DNA of 64,000 nucleotides from assembly GCF_002155425.1 (NCBI RefSeq), contig NZ_MUYG01000011.1:186001-250000 (forward strand). The letters run 5' to 3'. The DNA is from Erythrobacter donghaensis. Lineage in GTDB: Bacteria; Pseudomonadota; Alphaproteobacteria; Sphingomonadales; Sphingomonadaceae. Shown here in pieces: positions 25,063 to 36,626 of the stretch. Every line of letters starts with the position of its first letter. The first letter of the stretch is position 1. The position numbers and the translations under genes were made by a program. Under the pieces are notes generated by a model, which had not been told where the DNA came from, ran no database searches, and saw only the letters and a program-made list of their open reading frames with translations.

Positions 25063-27161
25063 GAGAGCTTCTCCAGCGCGATCAGCCACGCCGTTTCGGG
25101 GTGGGTGAGGGGGAGCGCGAGGCCTTGCGTCATCAGCGTTGTGCCGCTCAGCGTCAGGCCTTCGCGCCATTGGTCGGCGTTTGCGAGGTAGCGCCGCGCC
25201 TTGCCGGGCCAGGGCTCGGGCAGGGTGACGCGGTAGCGCGCCTCGGGCTCCAACCCGGCGAGCCGCACCGGCGCGGCGTCGAACACCGGCGAAAAGGCGG
25301 TCTGCGCCGCCACCGCCAAAGCCTTGTGTCCGTGCGTCACCATCATGCCGGAGACGTTCGGATCGGGATGCGCAAGCCGCCACAGCGTGCCTTCATGCAG
25401 CACGCCGCGCCACGCCTTGTAGAGCGCGATATGGGCAGCGAGGCATTCGCGCTCCGCGTCGCTCATCCGGGCCGGATCGGCCTCCACGCCCATGTGCCCA
25501 AACAGCGCAACCTTGGCGCGGAAGTCCATGTCGAGCCGCCGTCCGGTGATCGGATTGGGCGAGGGGCCGACATGGCTGCCGAGCACTTCCAATGGCATGA
25601 ACTGGCTCCACGCGCGCATGATCCGCAGCCGCTCGATCGCGTCGTTGTTGTCGGATGGCCAGACACGGTGAACGCGCGACAGCACGCCGAAGTCGATCCG
25701 GCCCCCGCCACTTGCACAGCTTTCGATCTCGACGTGGGGATGGGCGGCGCGAAGGCGATCCAGCACATGGTTGAACCCCAGCGACTGCCACAGCGCCTTG
25801 CCCGCGGTGGGGAAGAGGTCGCGGTTGTGATCCCACTTGAGGTAGGCGATCGCATTCTCGCGCAGCAGCGCATCGAGCCGCTCGATCAGATATTCGCGCA
25901 CTTCGGCGCGCGACAGATCAAGCGCCAGCTGGCCGCGCATCGTGGGCCTGTCGCGGCCTTCGAAATGCAGGCACCAGTCCGGGTGTGCGCGGTAAAGATC
26001 ACTGTCGGGCGATACCATTTCCGGCTCCACCCACAGACCGAAATTCATACCGCGCGCGTGGACATGGTCGATCAGCGGGCCGAGGCCGTTGGGAAAAACA
26101 TCGGGCGAAACGACCCAGTCGCCGAGGCTGCTGGTGTCGTCCCTCCTGCCGCCGAACCACCCGTCGTCGAGCACGAAGCGCTCAATGCCCAGCGCTGCCG
26201 CGTCATCGGCAAGGCGGATCAACGCGGGTTCGGACAGGTCGAAGCCCAGCGCCTCCCACGAATTGAGGTGAACCTTGCGCGGGCCCCAGTCCTTGCGGCC
26301 GGGGAGCACCTCGGCGCGCAGGTAGGCGTGGAGGCGCTGCGCCAGCGTGGAGCGGTTGGCGGCAAGGGCGAATACCGCCCGCGGCGTCGCTGCCACCGAT
26401 CCTGCCGGAAAACCGGTTTCGACATGAGGCTGCGCGGCGGCCATTTGCAGCACGGCGCGGCCATCGGCGCTGCCCTCGTTGTCGCACTCGATCCGCGTGT
26501 CGCAATCGCCGCTGAAGGCGAGGTGGGCCGCGAGCACACCCTCGCTCTCGCGGTCGTGCAGGATCAGCCAGTTGCCCCCGCCGAACCCCGGCTTGCCGCG
26601 CGCCGAGGTCCGTGCAAAGCCATCGGGGGCGAGCGGGCGGCGGTGCTCGCGCATCTCGCCCGCCCAGCGCCCGCTGAAGGTCGTGAGGTCGGCGAAGCGG
26701 CAGGGCACCGGCAGTGCGGGCGCGGCGAGGCGCTTGAGTTCCAGATCGGGCTCGTCATGATTGACCAGCACGGCATAGGCCTCGATCACGCCTGCTGCGG
26801 CGATGCGCCACCCGAGCGAAAGGCTGATCGCGAGCGCCGCGTCGCCAAAGGTGAGTTCCAGATTGTCCGGGGCGGCCTGCCAGTCGCGCAAACGGAAATC
26901 GGTTTCGATAGTCTCGCCGCCGCGCCGCAGTTGGATCGCGGGCGTCCCGCTCCACCCAAGCTTGCGCTCGGGGAGCAGACCCGGCACCGGCGGAACATCG
27001 GGCTGGCTTTCATGCCGCCCGCGCGCGGTTGCCGCAACGAGGGCGGCGAGATCCTCGCCTTCGGGCAGGCGCGCGCCGAGATACACGAGGTCGGCCGTCC
27101 CGCCCGCTTCCAGCGCGAAGACCAGCGTCAGCGCCTCGCCATCCAGCCGCACGTGTTCCAA
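25059..27161 (-). CDS. Alpha-galactosidase, glycoside hydrolase family 36
   Basis: 700 aa. GH36 features: WEALGFDLSEP then FVLDDGWFGGRRDD, the nucleophile Asp in YLKWDHNRDL, and the acid/base Asp in WPSDNNDAIERL after ESCASGGGRIDFG. It releases terminal alpha-galactose from oligosaccharides such as melibiose or raffinose. The TTG at 27161 is preceded by a GGGGAGAGAGG purine tract at a 6-bp distance; the open frame further upstream lacks similarity. No signal peptide is visible. It is the first gene of the reverse-strand galactoside operon. Confidence 0.9.
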   Translation of the reverse strand: MEHVRLDGEALTLVFALEAGGTADLVYLGARLPEGEDLAALVAATARGRHESQPDVPPVPGLLPERKLGWSGTPAIQLRRGGETIETDFRLRDWQAAPDNLELTFGDAALAISLSLGWRIAAAGVIEAYAVLVNHDEPDLELKRLAAPALPVPCRFADLTTFSGRWAGEMREHRRPLAPDGFARTSARGKPGFGGGNWLILHDRESEGVLAAHLAFSGDCDTRIECDNEGSADGRAVLQMAAAQPHVETGFPAGSVAATPRAVFALAANRSTLAQRLHAYLRAEVLPGRKDWGPRKVHLNSWEALGFDLSEPALIRLADDAAALGIERFVLDDGWFGGRRDDTSSLGDWVVSPDVFPNGLGPLIDHVHARGMNFGLWVEPEMVSPDSDLYRAHPDWCLHFEGRDRPTMRGQLALDLSRAEVREYLIERLDALLRENAIAYLKWDHNRDLFPTAGKALWQSLGFNHVLDRLRAAHPHVEIESCASGGGRIDFGVLSRVHRVWPSDNNDAIERLRIMRAWSQFMPLEVLGSHVGPSPNPITGRRLDMDFRAKVALFGHMGVEADPARMSDAERECLAAHIALYKAWRGVLHEGTLWRLAHPDPNVSGMMVTHGHKALAVAAQTAFSPVFDAAPVRLAGLEPEARYRVTLPEPWPGKARRYLANADQWREGLTLSGTTLMTQGLALPLTHPETAWLIALEKLS

Positions 27162-27264
27162 GCAGGCCTCTCTCCCCGGCACCGGTGATGAACATTGCCC
27201 GCAGGCTTGCCGGTTCCTCGCCGATGCGCTGTAACCGCCCCTGCGGAGAGGGGAAAGCGCGCAA

Positions 27265-28737
27265 ATGTTCGAAACCATGCCAAGCGGCAGCATGATCCAG
27301 ATCGCGGTCTGCATCGGCCTGACCGCGGCTATCGGCCTCGCCACCTGGCTCACCATCCGCCGCGACAAGCATGACGGGTCGCGCCGCGATGTCTATCTGG
27401 CGGGCGGCAAGCTCAGCTGGCTGTTCGTGGCGGGGTCGATCACGCTCACCAACCTCTCGACCGATCAGCTGGTAGGGATGAACGGCAACCAGATGCTGCT
27501 GCTGGCCTGGTGGGAAATCGCCGGGTTTGTGGGCCTCGCGATCCTCGCCTTCGTGTTCGTGCCGATCTATTATCGCGCGGGCTGCACCACCGTGACCGAA
27601 CTGCTCGAACAGCGCTATGGCGGGCGCAGCATCCGCACGCTGATCGCCGGGCTGTTTCTGGCGGGGAACGTGCTGATCTACCTTCCGGCGGCGCTCTATT
27701 CGGGCAGCCTGTTCATGCAATCGCTGTTCGGCGAGGGCGTGCCGCTGCTGGCCTTCGCCGCGATCCTTGCGGTGATTGCCGCGGCCTATGCCATTCTCGG
27801 GGGGCTGAGGGCTGTGGCGGTGATGGACACCTGGTCGGGGATCGGAATCCTCGGCCTTGCCATGCTGATCGTGGTGCTGGGAATGGCGGCGGTGGATTGG
27901 GACATCGTCAGCGGCGTCCCGGCCGAGCGGATCACCATGGTGGGCGGGCCGGACAGCCCGATCCCCTGGCCGACCTTGCTGACGGGGATGATCTTCATCC
28001 AGATCTTCTACTGGTCGACCAACCAGAACCTCACGCAAAAGGCGATGGCCGCCCCCAGCGTGCGCGAGGCGCAGAAGGGGGTGATGGTCGCCGCGCTGAT
28101 CCGCATCCTGATCGTCCCGCCGATCGTGGTGATCCCCGGTATCGTCGCCTTCAAGCTGTTCGGGGTGGTGGGAGACAAGGCCTACGGGATGCTGGTCGCC
28201 GAGATCCTGCCGCCGTGGCTCTCGGGAGCCTTTGCGGCGATGGTCGCCGCCGCGGTCATCACCACCTTCAGCGCGGTGCTGAATTCGTCCGTCGCGCTTT
28301 ATGCGGTCGATTTCCACGAACAGTTCATCGGCGAGGTGAAGGATCACTGGAAGCTGTCGGCGGTGGTGTGCGTAGGGCTCACTGCCATTGCGGTGCTGCT
28401 GGTGCCGATGTATCAGAACGCCACGAGCATCATCAATCTGCTCCAGCAGTTGAACGGCCTCCTGTCGATGCCGATCCTGAGCGCGTTTGTCGCCGGGTTG
28501 TTGTTCCGCGGTGTCGCGGCTTCGGCGGCGATTGCCGGGGTGGTGTGGGGCGTGGCGCTCTATGGCCTGTTCACCTTCCACCTCTCGCCCGCCGGGATCA
28601 TCACCCTGCATTACATCCACTTCATGGTGGTGACACTGGTGACAAGCGTGATCGCTGCGCTCGCCTTCAACCGGCTGGTGCTGGGCGGGCGGGCGACGTT
28701 CGCCCCGGTCGCGCTGCCGAGGCGCGCGCCGGGCTGA
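27265..28737 (+). CDS. Sodium:solute symporter (SSS family), probable galactose/galactoside transporter
   Basis: 490 aa with about 13-14 membrane segments. Family marks include DVYLAGGKLSWLFVAGSITLTNLSTDQLVGMNG and AILGGLRAVAVMDTWSGIGI (SLC5 signature region), then IFYWSTNQNLTQKAMAA and AAAVITTFSAVLNSSVALYAVDF (sodium site segment). It resembles vSGLT-type sugar symporters. It is divergent from the GH36-GH42 operon and is followed by a galactokinase-like gene, so galactose or a galactoside is the likely cargo. Confidence 0.88.
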   Translation: MFETMPSGSMIQIAVCIGLTAAIGLATWLTIRRDKHDGSRRDVYLAGGKLSWLFVAGSITLTNLSTDQLVGMNGNQMLLLAWWEIAGFVGLAILAFVFVPIYYRAGCTTVTELLEQRYGGRSIRTLIAGLFLAGNVLIYLPAALYSGSLFMQSLFGEGVPLLAFAAILAVIAAAYAILGGLRAVAVMDTWSGIGILGLAMLIVVLGMAAVDWDIVSGVPAERITMVGGPDSPIPWPTLLTGMIFIQIFYWSTNQNLTQKAMAAPSVREAQKGVMVAALIRILIVPPIVVIPGIVAFKLFGVVGDKAYGMLVAEILPPWLSGAFAAMVAAAVITTFSAVLNSSVALYAVDFHEQFIGEVKDHWKLSAVVCVGLTAIAVLLVPMYQNATSIINLLQQLNGLLSMPILSAFVAGLLFRGVAASAAIAGVVWGVALYGLFTFHLSPAGIITLHYIHFMVVTLVTSVIAALAFNRLVLGGRATFAPVALPRRAPG

Positions 28738-28845
28738 GCGCTGCTGCTCCGGCCGCTGCCGCGCCCGCCAGAATGTTGCAAAGATGTTGCGTTGTGTCAG
28801 CGCCTTGTTGCATGTGGCAAACAGGTTGGGAGGGACGCGCCCCTG

Positions 28846-30033
28846 TTGGATCGCCGTGACAGACTGATTGCCCGCGCCAGGCAGGGCTACCGGCTTGCCT
28901 ATGGGGTCGAGCCGAGCCGCTTCGTTGCCGCGCCCGGCCGGATCAATCTGATCGGCGAGCACGCCGATTACACAGATGGCTATGAGTTGCTGTGCGCCAT
29001 CGACCGCGAGACGATCGTTGCGGTCGGCCCGCCCGCACCGACCACGCGGGAAAAGCTGTTCGAGGCGGTCGCGCTCGACATGGGCGACATGGCCAGCGCG
29101 CGCGACCGGTTCGATCTGCTCGCGCCGATCCGTCCGGGTGAGAACAACTGGCAGAACCACGTGCGCGGCGTGGTGCAGGCGCTGGGGCGCTATGGCCAGC
29201 GGGTCCGGCCGATGCGGATCGCGATCGCTGGCGATGTGCCGATCGGGACGGGGCTGTCATCCTCGGCCGCCTTCGGCGTGGCGGTGGCGCTGGCCTGTTC
29301 GGACTATTGCGGGCTAGGCCTCTCCACCGACCTGCTGGCCAAGGCCGCGCAGCTGGCGGAGCAGGATTTTACCGGTCATGCCGGAGGGATCACGGCGCAG
29401 CTGGCCTCGGCTGCGAGTACTGCGGGGCATGGCCTGCTGGTCGATTGCCGCAGCCTCGATCACATGGCGATACCGATCCATCCGGATCTTGCGATCACCG
29501 CGATCGATACCGGAGTCCGGCGCGATCCCGCCATCGACATCGTTGCAGCGCGCCGCGCTGAATGTGCGGCGGCGGCGGAGCATTTCGCGGTCAAGGCGCT
29601 GCGCGATGTCGATGCGGCGATGCTGCTCGATGCCCAGACCAGCCTCGATCCGGTGCTGCTGGCACGCACCCGCCATGTCGTGGGCGAGGCTGCACGGATC
29701 GAATGGATCGGCGAGGGGCTGGTGCGGGGCGATACCGCGCTGCTCGCCGAAGTGATGCGCGAGGCGCACCTTTCGCTGTCGCAGGATTTCGCGGCCTCGC
29801 TGCCGCAGATCGATCAGCTGGCCGAGCTGGTCGCCGATGCGCTAGGCGATGCGGGCGGTGTGCGGCTGTCGGGCGCCGGGCTCGGCGGGTGTCTGGTCGC
29901 GATCAGCAGCGCGATTGCGACCGGCGCCATTGACGAGGCGCTAGCCCGCTACAACCGCGCCGCCACCGGCCTGCCTGCCCGCGCCGAGCGGTTCCAGCCC
30001 TCAGCCGGGGCGGCCCCAATCGAGCTCGAATGA
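28846..30033 (+). CDS. galK: Galactokinase-like GHMP kinase lacking the catalytic Asp
   Basis: 395 aa. The galactokinase signature GRINLIGEHADY is at 31-42 and the GHMP ATP loop PIGTGLSSSAAF at 132-143; VDCRSLD follows at 199-205. The third motif, normally GI-M-D-Q with the catalytic Asp, reads GITAQ at 181-185, so Ala184 replaces the base. Galactokinase phosphorylates galactose at O1 for the Leloir pathway. The neighbours (symporter, two galactosidases) support that role, but activity is doubtful. TTG 28846 is preceded by GGGAGGGA at 10 bp; a TTG at 28792 is less likely. Confidence 0.8.
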   Translation: MDRRDRLIARARQGYRLAYGVEPSRFVAAPGRINLIGEHADYTDGYELLCAIDRETIVAVGPPAPTTREKLFEAVALDMGDMASARDRFDLLAPIRPGENNWQNHVRGVVQALGRYGQRVRPMRIAIAGDVPIGTGLSSSAAFGVAVALACSDYCGLGLSTDLLAKAAQLAEQDFTGHAGGITAQLASAASTAGHGLLVDCRSLDHMAIPIHPDLAITAIDTGVRRDPAIDIVAARRAECAAAAEHFAVKALRDVDAAMLLDAQTSLDPVLLARTRHVVGEAARIEWIGEGLVRGDTALLAEVMREAHLSLSQDFAASLPQIDQLAELVADALGDAGGVRLSGAGLGGCLVAISSAIATGAIDEALARYNRAATGLPARAERFQPSAGAAPIELE

Positions 30034-30058
30034 TCGCGCATCGCGCGCTCAGAGGTGA

Positions 30059-30088
30059 TTTACAGATATAAAAATATCTTTATATGAT
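30059..30088 (+). promoter_or_regulatory. Promoter with 20-bp palindrome before the methionine operon
   Basis: TTTACA (30059-30064) and TATGAT (30083-30088) are 18 bp apart and fit -35 and -10 elements. Between them, 30066-30085 is the near-perfect palindrome ATATAAAnATATnTTTATAT. It is well placed as an operator for the ArsR-type regulator encoded just downstream. The ATG is only 9 bp after the -10, so the message is probably leaderless. Confidence 0.65.
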
Positions 30089-30097
30089 CCTCGCGCA

Positions 30098-31081
30098 ATG
30101 ATTATCGAGGACATCTTCAAGGCGCTGGGCGATCCGACCCGGCTGCGCATCGCCCGGCTGCTCGGCGCGATGGAGCTGGCCGTGGGCGAACTGGCGCAGG
30201 TGCTCGGCCAGAGCCAGCCGCGCGTGTCGCGCCATGTCGGGATCCTGTGCGATGCGGGCCTTGCCGAGCGTCGCCGCGAAGGCAGCTGGGTGTTCCTGCG
30301 CCAGGTCGAAGCGCGCGGACCGCTGGTCGAAGCGGTGCAGCGCCTGCTCGCCGTCGCCGAGGCGGAAGAGCCCGCCTTCGCCGCCCTGTGCGAGGCTGAT
30401 CGCAAGAAACTCGCCGCGATTCGCGATGCGCGCGAAAGCGCCGCCGAACATTATTTCGCCCGTCACGCCGGAGAGTGGGACGAGCTGCGCGCGCTGCACA
30501 GCGCCGATGCCGAGGTCGAACGGCGGCTGGCCGAGGCGCTGGCGGATGCGCCGCTGGGCCACCTGCTCGACATCGGCACCGGCACCGGCCGCATGGCCGA
30601 GCTGTTCGCGCCTCACGCTGAACGCATCGTCGCGCTCGACAAAAACCTCGAGATGCTGCGCGTCGCCCGCGCCAAGCTGCAACATCTGCCCGCCGCGCAG
30701 ATCGAGCTGGTGCAGGGCGATTTTGCCGAGCTGCCGCTGGCCGATGCCAGTTTCGATACGGTGGTGCTGCATCAGGTGCTGCACTTCGCCACCGATCCCG
30801 CGCCTGCGCTGGCCGAGGCCGCGCGCGTTCTGCGCCCCGGCGGGCGAATTGCGATCGTCGACTTCGCCAGCCACGATCACGAAGAATTGCGCACCCGCCA
30901 TCAGCACACGCGGCTCGGCTTTTCCGATCGTCAGATGGCCGAGCTGCTGCGCGCCGCCGGCTTTGTGCCCGCTGCGCCTCAGGCCCTCGAAGGCGGGCCG
31001 CTGGTCGTCAAGATCTGGACCGCCAAGCGCCGCGCAAACGCTTCCTCTCCCAAGCCTGCTGCTCTGGAAACTGCCAAATGA
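30098..31081 (+). CDS. ArsR-type regulator fused to a methyltransferase domain (SahR-like)
   Basis: 327 aa. An N-terminal winged helix (IFKALGDPTRLRIARLLGAM; recognition region SQPRVSRHVGILCDAGL) is followed from about 130 by a class I SAM-binding domain (HLLDIGTGTGRMAELF, then IVALDKNLEMLRVA and RVLRPGGRIAIVDF). ArsR regulators of methionine genes that sense S-adenosylhomocysteine (SahR) are known in Proteobacteria, and this fused form fits that setting. It overlaps metF by 4 bp and metH follows. Whether the second domain catalyses methylation or only binds SAM/SAH is not shown. Confidence 0.85.
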   Translation: MIIEDIFKALGDPTRLRIARLLGAMELAVGELAQVLGQSQPRVSRHVGILCDAGLAERRREGSWVFLRQVEARGPLVEAVQRLLAVAEAEEPAFAALCEADRKKLAAIRDARESAAEHYFARHAGEWDELRALHSADAEVERRLAEALADAPLGHLLDIGTGTGRMAELFAPHAERIVALDKNLEMLRVARAKLQHLPAAQIELVQGDFAELPLADASFDTVVLHQVLHFATDPAPALAEAARVLRPGGRIAIVDFASHDHEELRTRHQHTRLGFSDRQMAELLRAAGFVPAAPQALEGGPLVVKIWTAKRRANASSPKPAALETAK

Positions 31082-32007
31082 CCCCAACGCTCGACCAACT
31101 CCACGAATACCGCACCGCCACCGATACGCCGCTGTTCAGCGGCCTGCCGGGCGATGTCGCGGTGAGTTTCGAATTCTTCCCGCCCAAGAGCGCAAAAATG
31201 GAAGAGCAGCTGTGGGACGCGGTGACGCAGCTGAAGCCGCTGGGGCCGAGCTTCGTCTCGGTCACCTATGGCGCGGGCGGATCGACCCGCGAGCGCACCC
31301 ACGCCACGGTCGCGCGGATCATCGCCGAGGCCAAGCTGCCCGCTGCCGCGCACCTCACCTGCGTTGCGGCGAGCAAGGCGGAAATCCGCGAGGTGGCCGA
31401 GCAATATTGGGAAGCGGGCGTGCGCCACATCGTCGCGCTGCGCGGTGACGCAGGCGAGCCCGGCGCGCCCTTCACCCCGCACCCCGAAGGCTATGCCAGC
31501 GCCGCCGACTTGGTCGCGGGCCTAAAGGAGATCGCCCCCTTCGAGATCAGCGTAGCCGCCTATCCCGAAACGCACCCCGATGCGGATTGCCCGCAGGCGG
31601 ATATCGACAATCTGAAGCGCAAGATCGACGCCGGGGCGACCCGCGCGATCAGTCAGTTCTTCTTTTCGGCCGAAACCTTCTTCGCCTTCCGCGACAAGTG
31701 CGCTGCGGCAGGGATCGACGCGCCGATCCTGCCGGGCATCCTGCCCGTCACCAATGTCGCGCAGGCGCGGAAATTCGCCGGTGCCTGCGGGGCAGCGATC
31801 CCGGCATGGATGGATGGCCTCTTCGAAGGGCTCGACGAGAAGCCCGCTGCGCGCCAGCTGGTCGCCGCGACGGTCGCCGCCGAGCTGTGCCGCCGCCTCT
31901 ACGCAGGGGGCGTGCGCGATTTCCACTTCTACACCCTCAACCGCCCCGATCTGGCCTATGCGATCTGCCACCTGCTCGGGAAGCGTCCTGTCGGAGAAGC
32001 CGCATGA
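31078..32007 (+). CDS. metF: 5,10-methylenetetrahydrofolate reductase
   Basis: 309 aa, typical length. Contains VSFEFFPPKS near the N-terminus (the catalytic Glu is in this segment), FVSVTYGAGGSTRERT, HLTCVAASKAEI, IVALRGDAG and SQFFFSAETFFAFRDKC. It is an FAD enzyme that makes 5-methyl-THF, the methyl donor for MetH. The ATG overlaps the regulator stop and its own stop overlaps the metH part 1 start, each by 4 bp, giving a tightly coupled operon. Confidence 0.95.
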   Translation: MTPTLDQLHEYRTATDTPLFSGLPGDVAVSFEFFPPKSAKMEEQLWDAVTQLKPLGPSFVSVTYGAGGSTRERTHATVARIIAEAKLPAAAHLTCVAASKAEIREVAEQYWEAGVRHIVALRGDAGEPGAPFTPHPEGYASAADLVAGLKEIAPFEISVAAYPETHPDADCPQADIDNLKRKIDAGATRAISQFFFSAETFFAFRDKCAAAGIDAPILPGILPVTNVAQARKFAGACGAAIPAWMDGLFEGLDEKPAARQLVAATVAAELCRRLYAGGVRDFHFYTLNRPDLAYAICHLLGKRPVGEAA

Positions 32008-33047
32008 GCGCCCGCGCACAACTCCTCGACGCCGCGAAGGATCGCGTGCTGATCTTCGACGGCGCGTTCGGGACGCAGATCCAGAACCGCAAGCTGTCCG
32101 AGGCGGATTATGCGGGGGATCTCGGCCTGCCCGCTGACCAGAAGGGCAACAACGACATCCTCGCGCTGACCCGCCCGGATGTGATCGGCGACATCACCCG
32201 CGCCTATCTGGATGCGGGATCGGACGTGGTCTCGACCAACACCTTCTCGGCCAACCGCATCTCTCAGGCCGATTACGCCGCCGAGGGTCTGGTGCGCGAA
32301 ATCAACCTCGCCAGCGGCCAGATCGCGCGCAGCCTCGCCGATGAATACGCGGCGAAGGACGGCAAGCCCCGCTTCGTCGCGGGTGCGATCGGGCCGACCA
32401 ACAAGACGCTCTCCTTGAGCCCCGATGTCGAAGACCCGGGCTTCCGCGAGATCGACTTCGACGAGCTGGTCGCGGTCTACAAGGAGCAAGCCGCCGCGCT
32501 GGTCGAAGGCGGCTGCGACTTCATCCTGATCGAGACGGTGTTCGACACGCTCAACGCCAAGGCCGGGATCATGGCGGTCAAGCAGCTGGAGCGCGATTTG
32601 GGCCGCGAAGTGCCGCTGATGATCTCGATGACGCTGACCGACCTGTCGGGCCGCAATCTCTCGGGCCACACGGTCGAGGCGTTCTGGTATGCGGTGCGCC
32701 ATGCCAAGCCCGTCACCATCGGCCTCAACTGCAGCTTTGGTGCCGAGCAGTTGCGCCCGCATGTGAAGGTGCTCTCGCAGATCGCCGATACGCTGCTGAT
32801 GATCTACCCCAACGCGGGCCTGCCCAATGAACTCGGCGAATATGACGAGATGCCGGAAACCACGGCGGGGTTGGTCAAGGACTGGGCCGATCACGGTCAG
32901 GTCAACATCCTCGGCGGCTGCTGCGGATCGAGCCCCGCGCATATCGCCGCGATTGCCAAGGCTGTCGCCAAGAGCGAGCCGCGCAAGGTGCCTTCGCCCG
33001 AACCGCAGATGCGGCTGGCGGGACTTGAGGCCTTCGTAGCGGCCTAA
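32004..33047 (+). CDS. metH: Methionine synthase, part 1 (homocysteine-binding module)
   Basis: 347 aa, matching only the first domain of MetH (about 350 of 1200 residues). Starts with LIFDGAFGTQIQ; zinc ligands are the Cys in GLNCSFGAEQ and the Cys pair in GGCCGSSPAHI. It binds and activates homocysteine. The remaining MetH modules are encoded by the next gene, after a gap of 95 bp. A split metH is common in alphaproteobacteria. Confidence 0.93.
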   Translation: MSARAQLLDAAKDRVLIFDGAFGTQIQNRKLSEADYAGDLGLPADQKGNNDILALTRPDVIGDITRAYLDAGSDVVSTNTFSANRISQADYAAEGLVREINLASGQIARSLADEYAAKDGKPRFVAGAIGPTNKTLSLSPDVEDPGFREIDFDELVAVYKEQAAALVEGGCDFILIETVFDTLNAKAGIMAVKQLERDLGREVPLMISMTLTDLSGRNLSGHTVEAFWYAVRHAKPVTIGLNCSFGAEQLRPHVKVLSQIADTLLMIYPNAGLPNELGEYDEMPETTAGLVKDWADHGQVNILGGCCGSSPAHIAAIAKAVAKSEPRKVPSPEPQMRLAGLEAFVAA

Positions 33048-33060
33048 TCAAACCCACCCC

Positions 33061-33123
33061 CGTTCGTGTCGAGCGAAGTCGAGACACCCCGCACCAGCCT
33101 CTCGACTTCGCTCGAGGCGAACG
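33061..33123. repeat. Inverted repeat between the two metH genes
   Basis: Two 24-bp arms, 33061-33084 and 33100-33123, are complementary except at two adjacent positions, with a 15-base loop. The arms contain GTCGAGCGAAGTCGAGA, a REP-like intergenic sequence type. The hairpin would form in the transcript between metH part 1 and part 2, where it may adjust message stability or translation of part 2. Confidence 0.7.
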
Positions 33124-33142
33124 GAACTGAGAACCTGAGAAA

Positions 33143-35773
<2,631 letters not shown>

Positions 35774-35825
35774 GGCGCGCCGCCGCGCGGGCTAGGCCTG
35801 CGCGCCGGGCCGGGGTTGAAGGAGC

Positions 35826-36596
35826 GTGAGTTTGCAGGTTCCTCCCAAGAGCGTGATCCGGTCGCTCCAGACCCGCATTCCCGGTTTGTGGGAGGCCAAG
35901 CATCGCCTCTACAACCGCCTGACCCGCAATTTCGGCCTGATGATGGAGGACGAATTCCGGTTGCTGTCGCGGATGGGGCCGATCGGACTGGTGGTCGATA
36001 TCGGCGCCAATTACGGGCAGAGCATTCATGCGATCCGGCGCTGCGCGCGCCCTGCAAGGATCGTCAGTTTCGAGCCGATTGCCGCGCTGGCCGCGCGTCT
36101 CAGGCAGGAATTCGCGGGCGATCCGGGGGTGGAAATTCAAGACTGCGCTCTGGCCGAAAGCGCCGGGGAGCTGACGCTGCACGTGCCGCGCTATGATCAC
36201 GCGGTGCTCGATGCGCTGGCCTCGCTCGACCGCGAGGCGATCGTCAATTGGCTCGCCAACCCCTACCACTTCTGGAATTTTGACCCGCGCAAGCTCACGA
36301 TCAGCGCGCAAGCCGTGACGGTGCGGACGCTCGATTCCTTCGGCTTCGCGCCCGATGTGGTGAAGATCGACGTGCAGAAGATGGAGCAGGCGGTGGTCGA
36401 AGGCGGGCTTGAAACCTTCCGCGCGCATCAGCCGCTCACCATCGTCGAGGCGCCGTCGCCAGCGGTGATCGATCTCTTTGCCGATTGCGGGATGAGGGCC
36501 TATGCCTATGCAGGCGGAAGGCTACGCGACACGCGCGGCGAGCGGATCAACATGGTGTTCCTTGGCCCGGCGATGCGCGCGCGTATCGGGCTTTAG
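35826..36596 (+). CDS. FkbM-family methyltransferase
   Basis: About 256 aa. The FkbM SAM-binding motif is LVVDIGANYGQSIHAIRR, followed by RIVSFEPIAALAARL, and VRTLDSFGFAPDVVKIDVQKMEQAVVEGGLETF, the typical D(V/I)xGxE-like segment. It is probably an O-methyltransferase acting on a sugar or glycolipid. GTG 35826 lies only 1 bp after AAGGAG, so TTG 35832 (7-bp spacing) is an equally good or better start. It is not clearly tied to the metH operon in function. Confidence 0.85.
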   Translation: MSLQVPPKSVIRSLQTRIPGLWEAKHRLYNRLTRNFGLMMEDEFRLLSRMGPIGLVVDIGANYGQSIHAIRRCARPARIVSFEPIAALAARLRQEFAGDPGVEIQDCALAESAGELTLHVPRYDHAVLDALASLDREAIVNWLANPYHFWNFDPRKLTISAQAVTVRTLDSFGFAPDVVKIDVQKMEQAVVEGGLETFRAHQPLTIVEAPSPAVIDLFADCGMRAYAYAGGRLRDTRGERINMVFLGPAMRARIGL

Positions 36597-36626
36597 CCGG
36601 GGGCGCAGGGCCGGAGAGGTTCAGGG

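Noticed and set aside
25101..27188. Very long open frame on the plus strand opposite the alpha-galactosidase
   Set aside because: It is the antisense shadow of a GC-rich gene: Arg/Gly/His-heavy, no domain, and it fully overlaps a convincing GH36 protein.
30034..30097. SAM or SAH riboswitch before metF
   Set aside because: The promoter leaves no 5' leader, and the region is explained by a promoter with a protein-binding palindrome.
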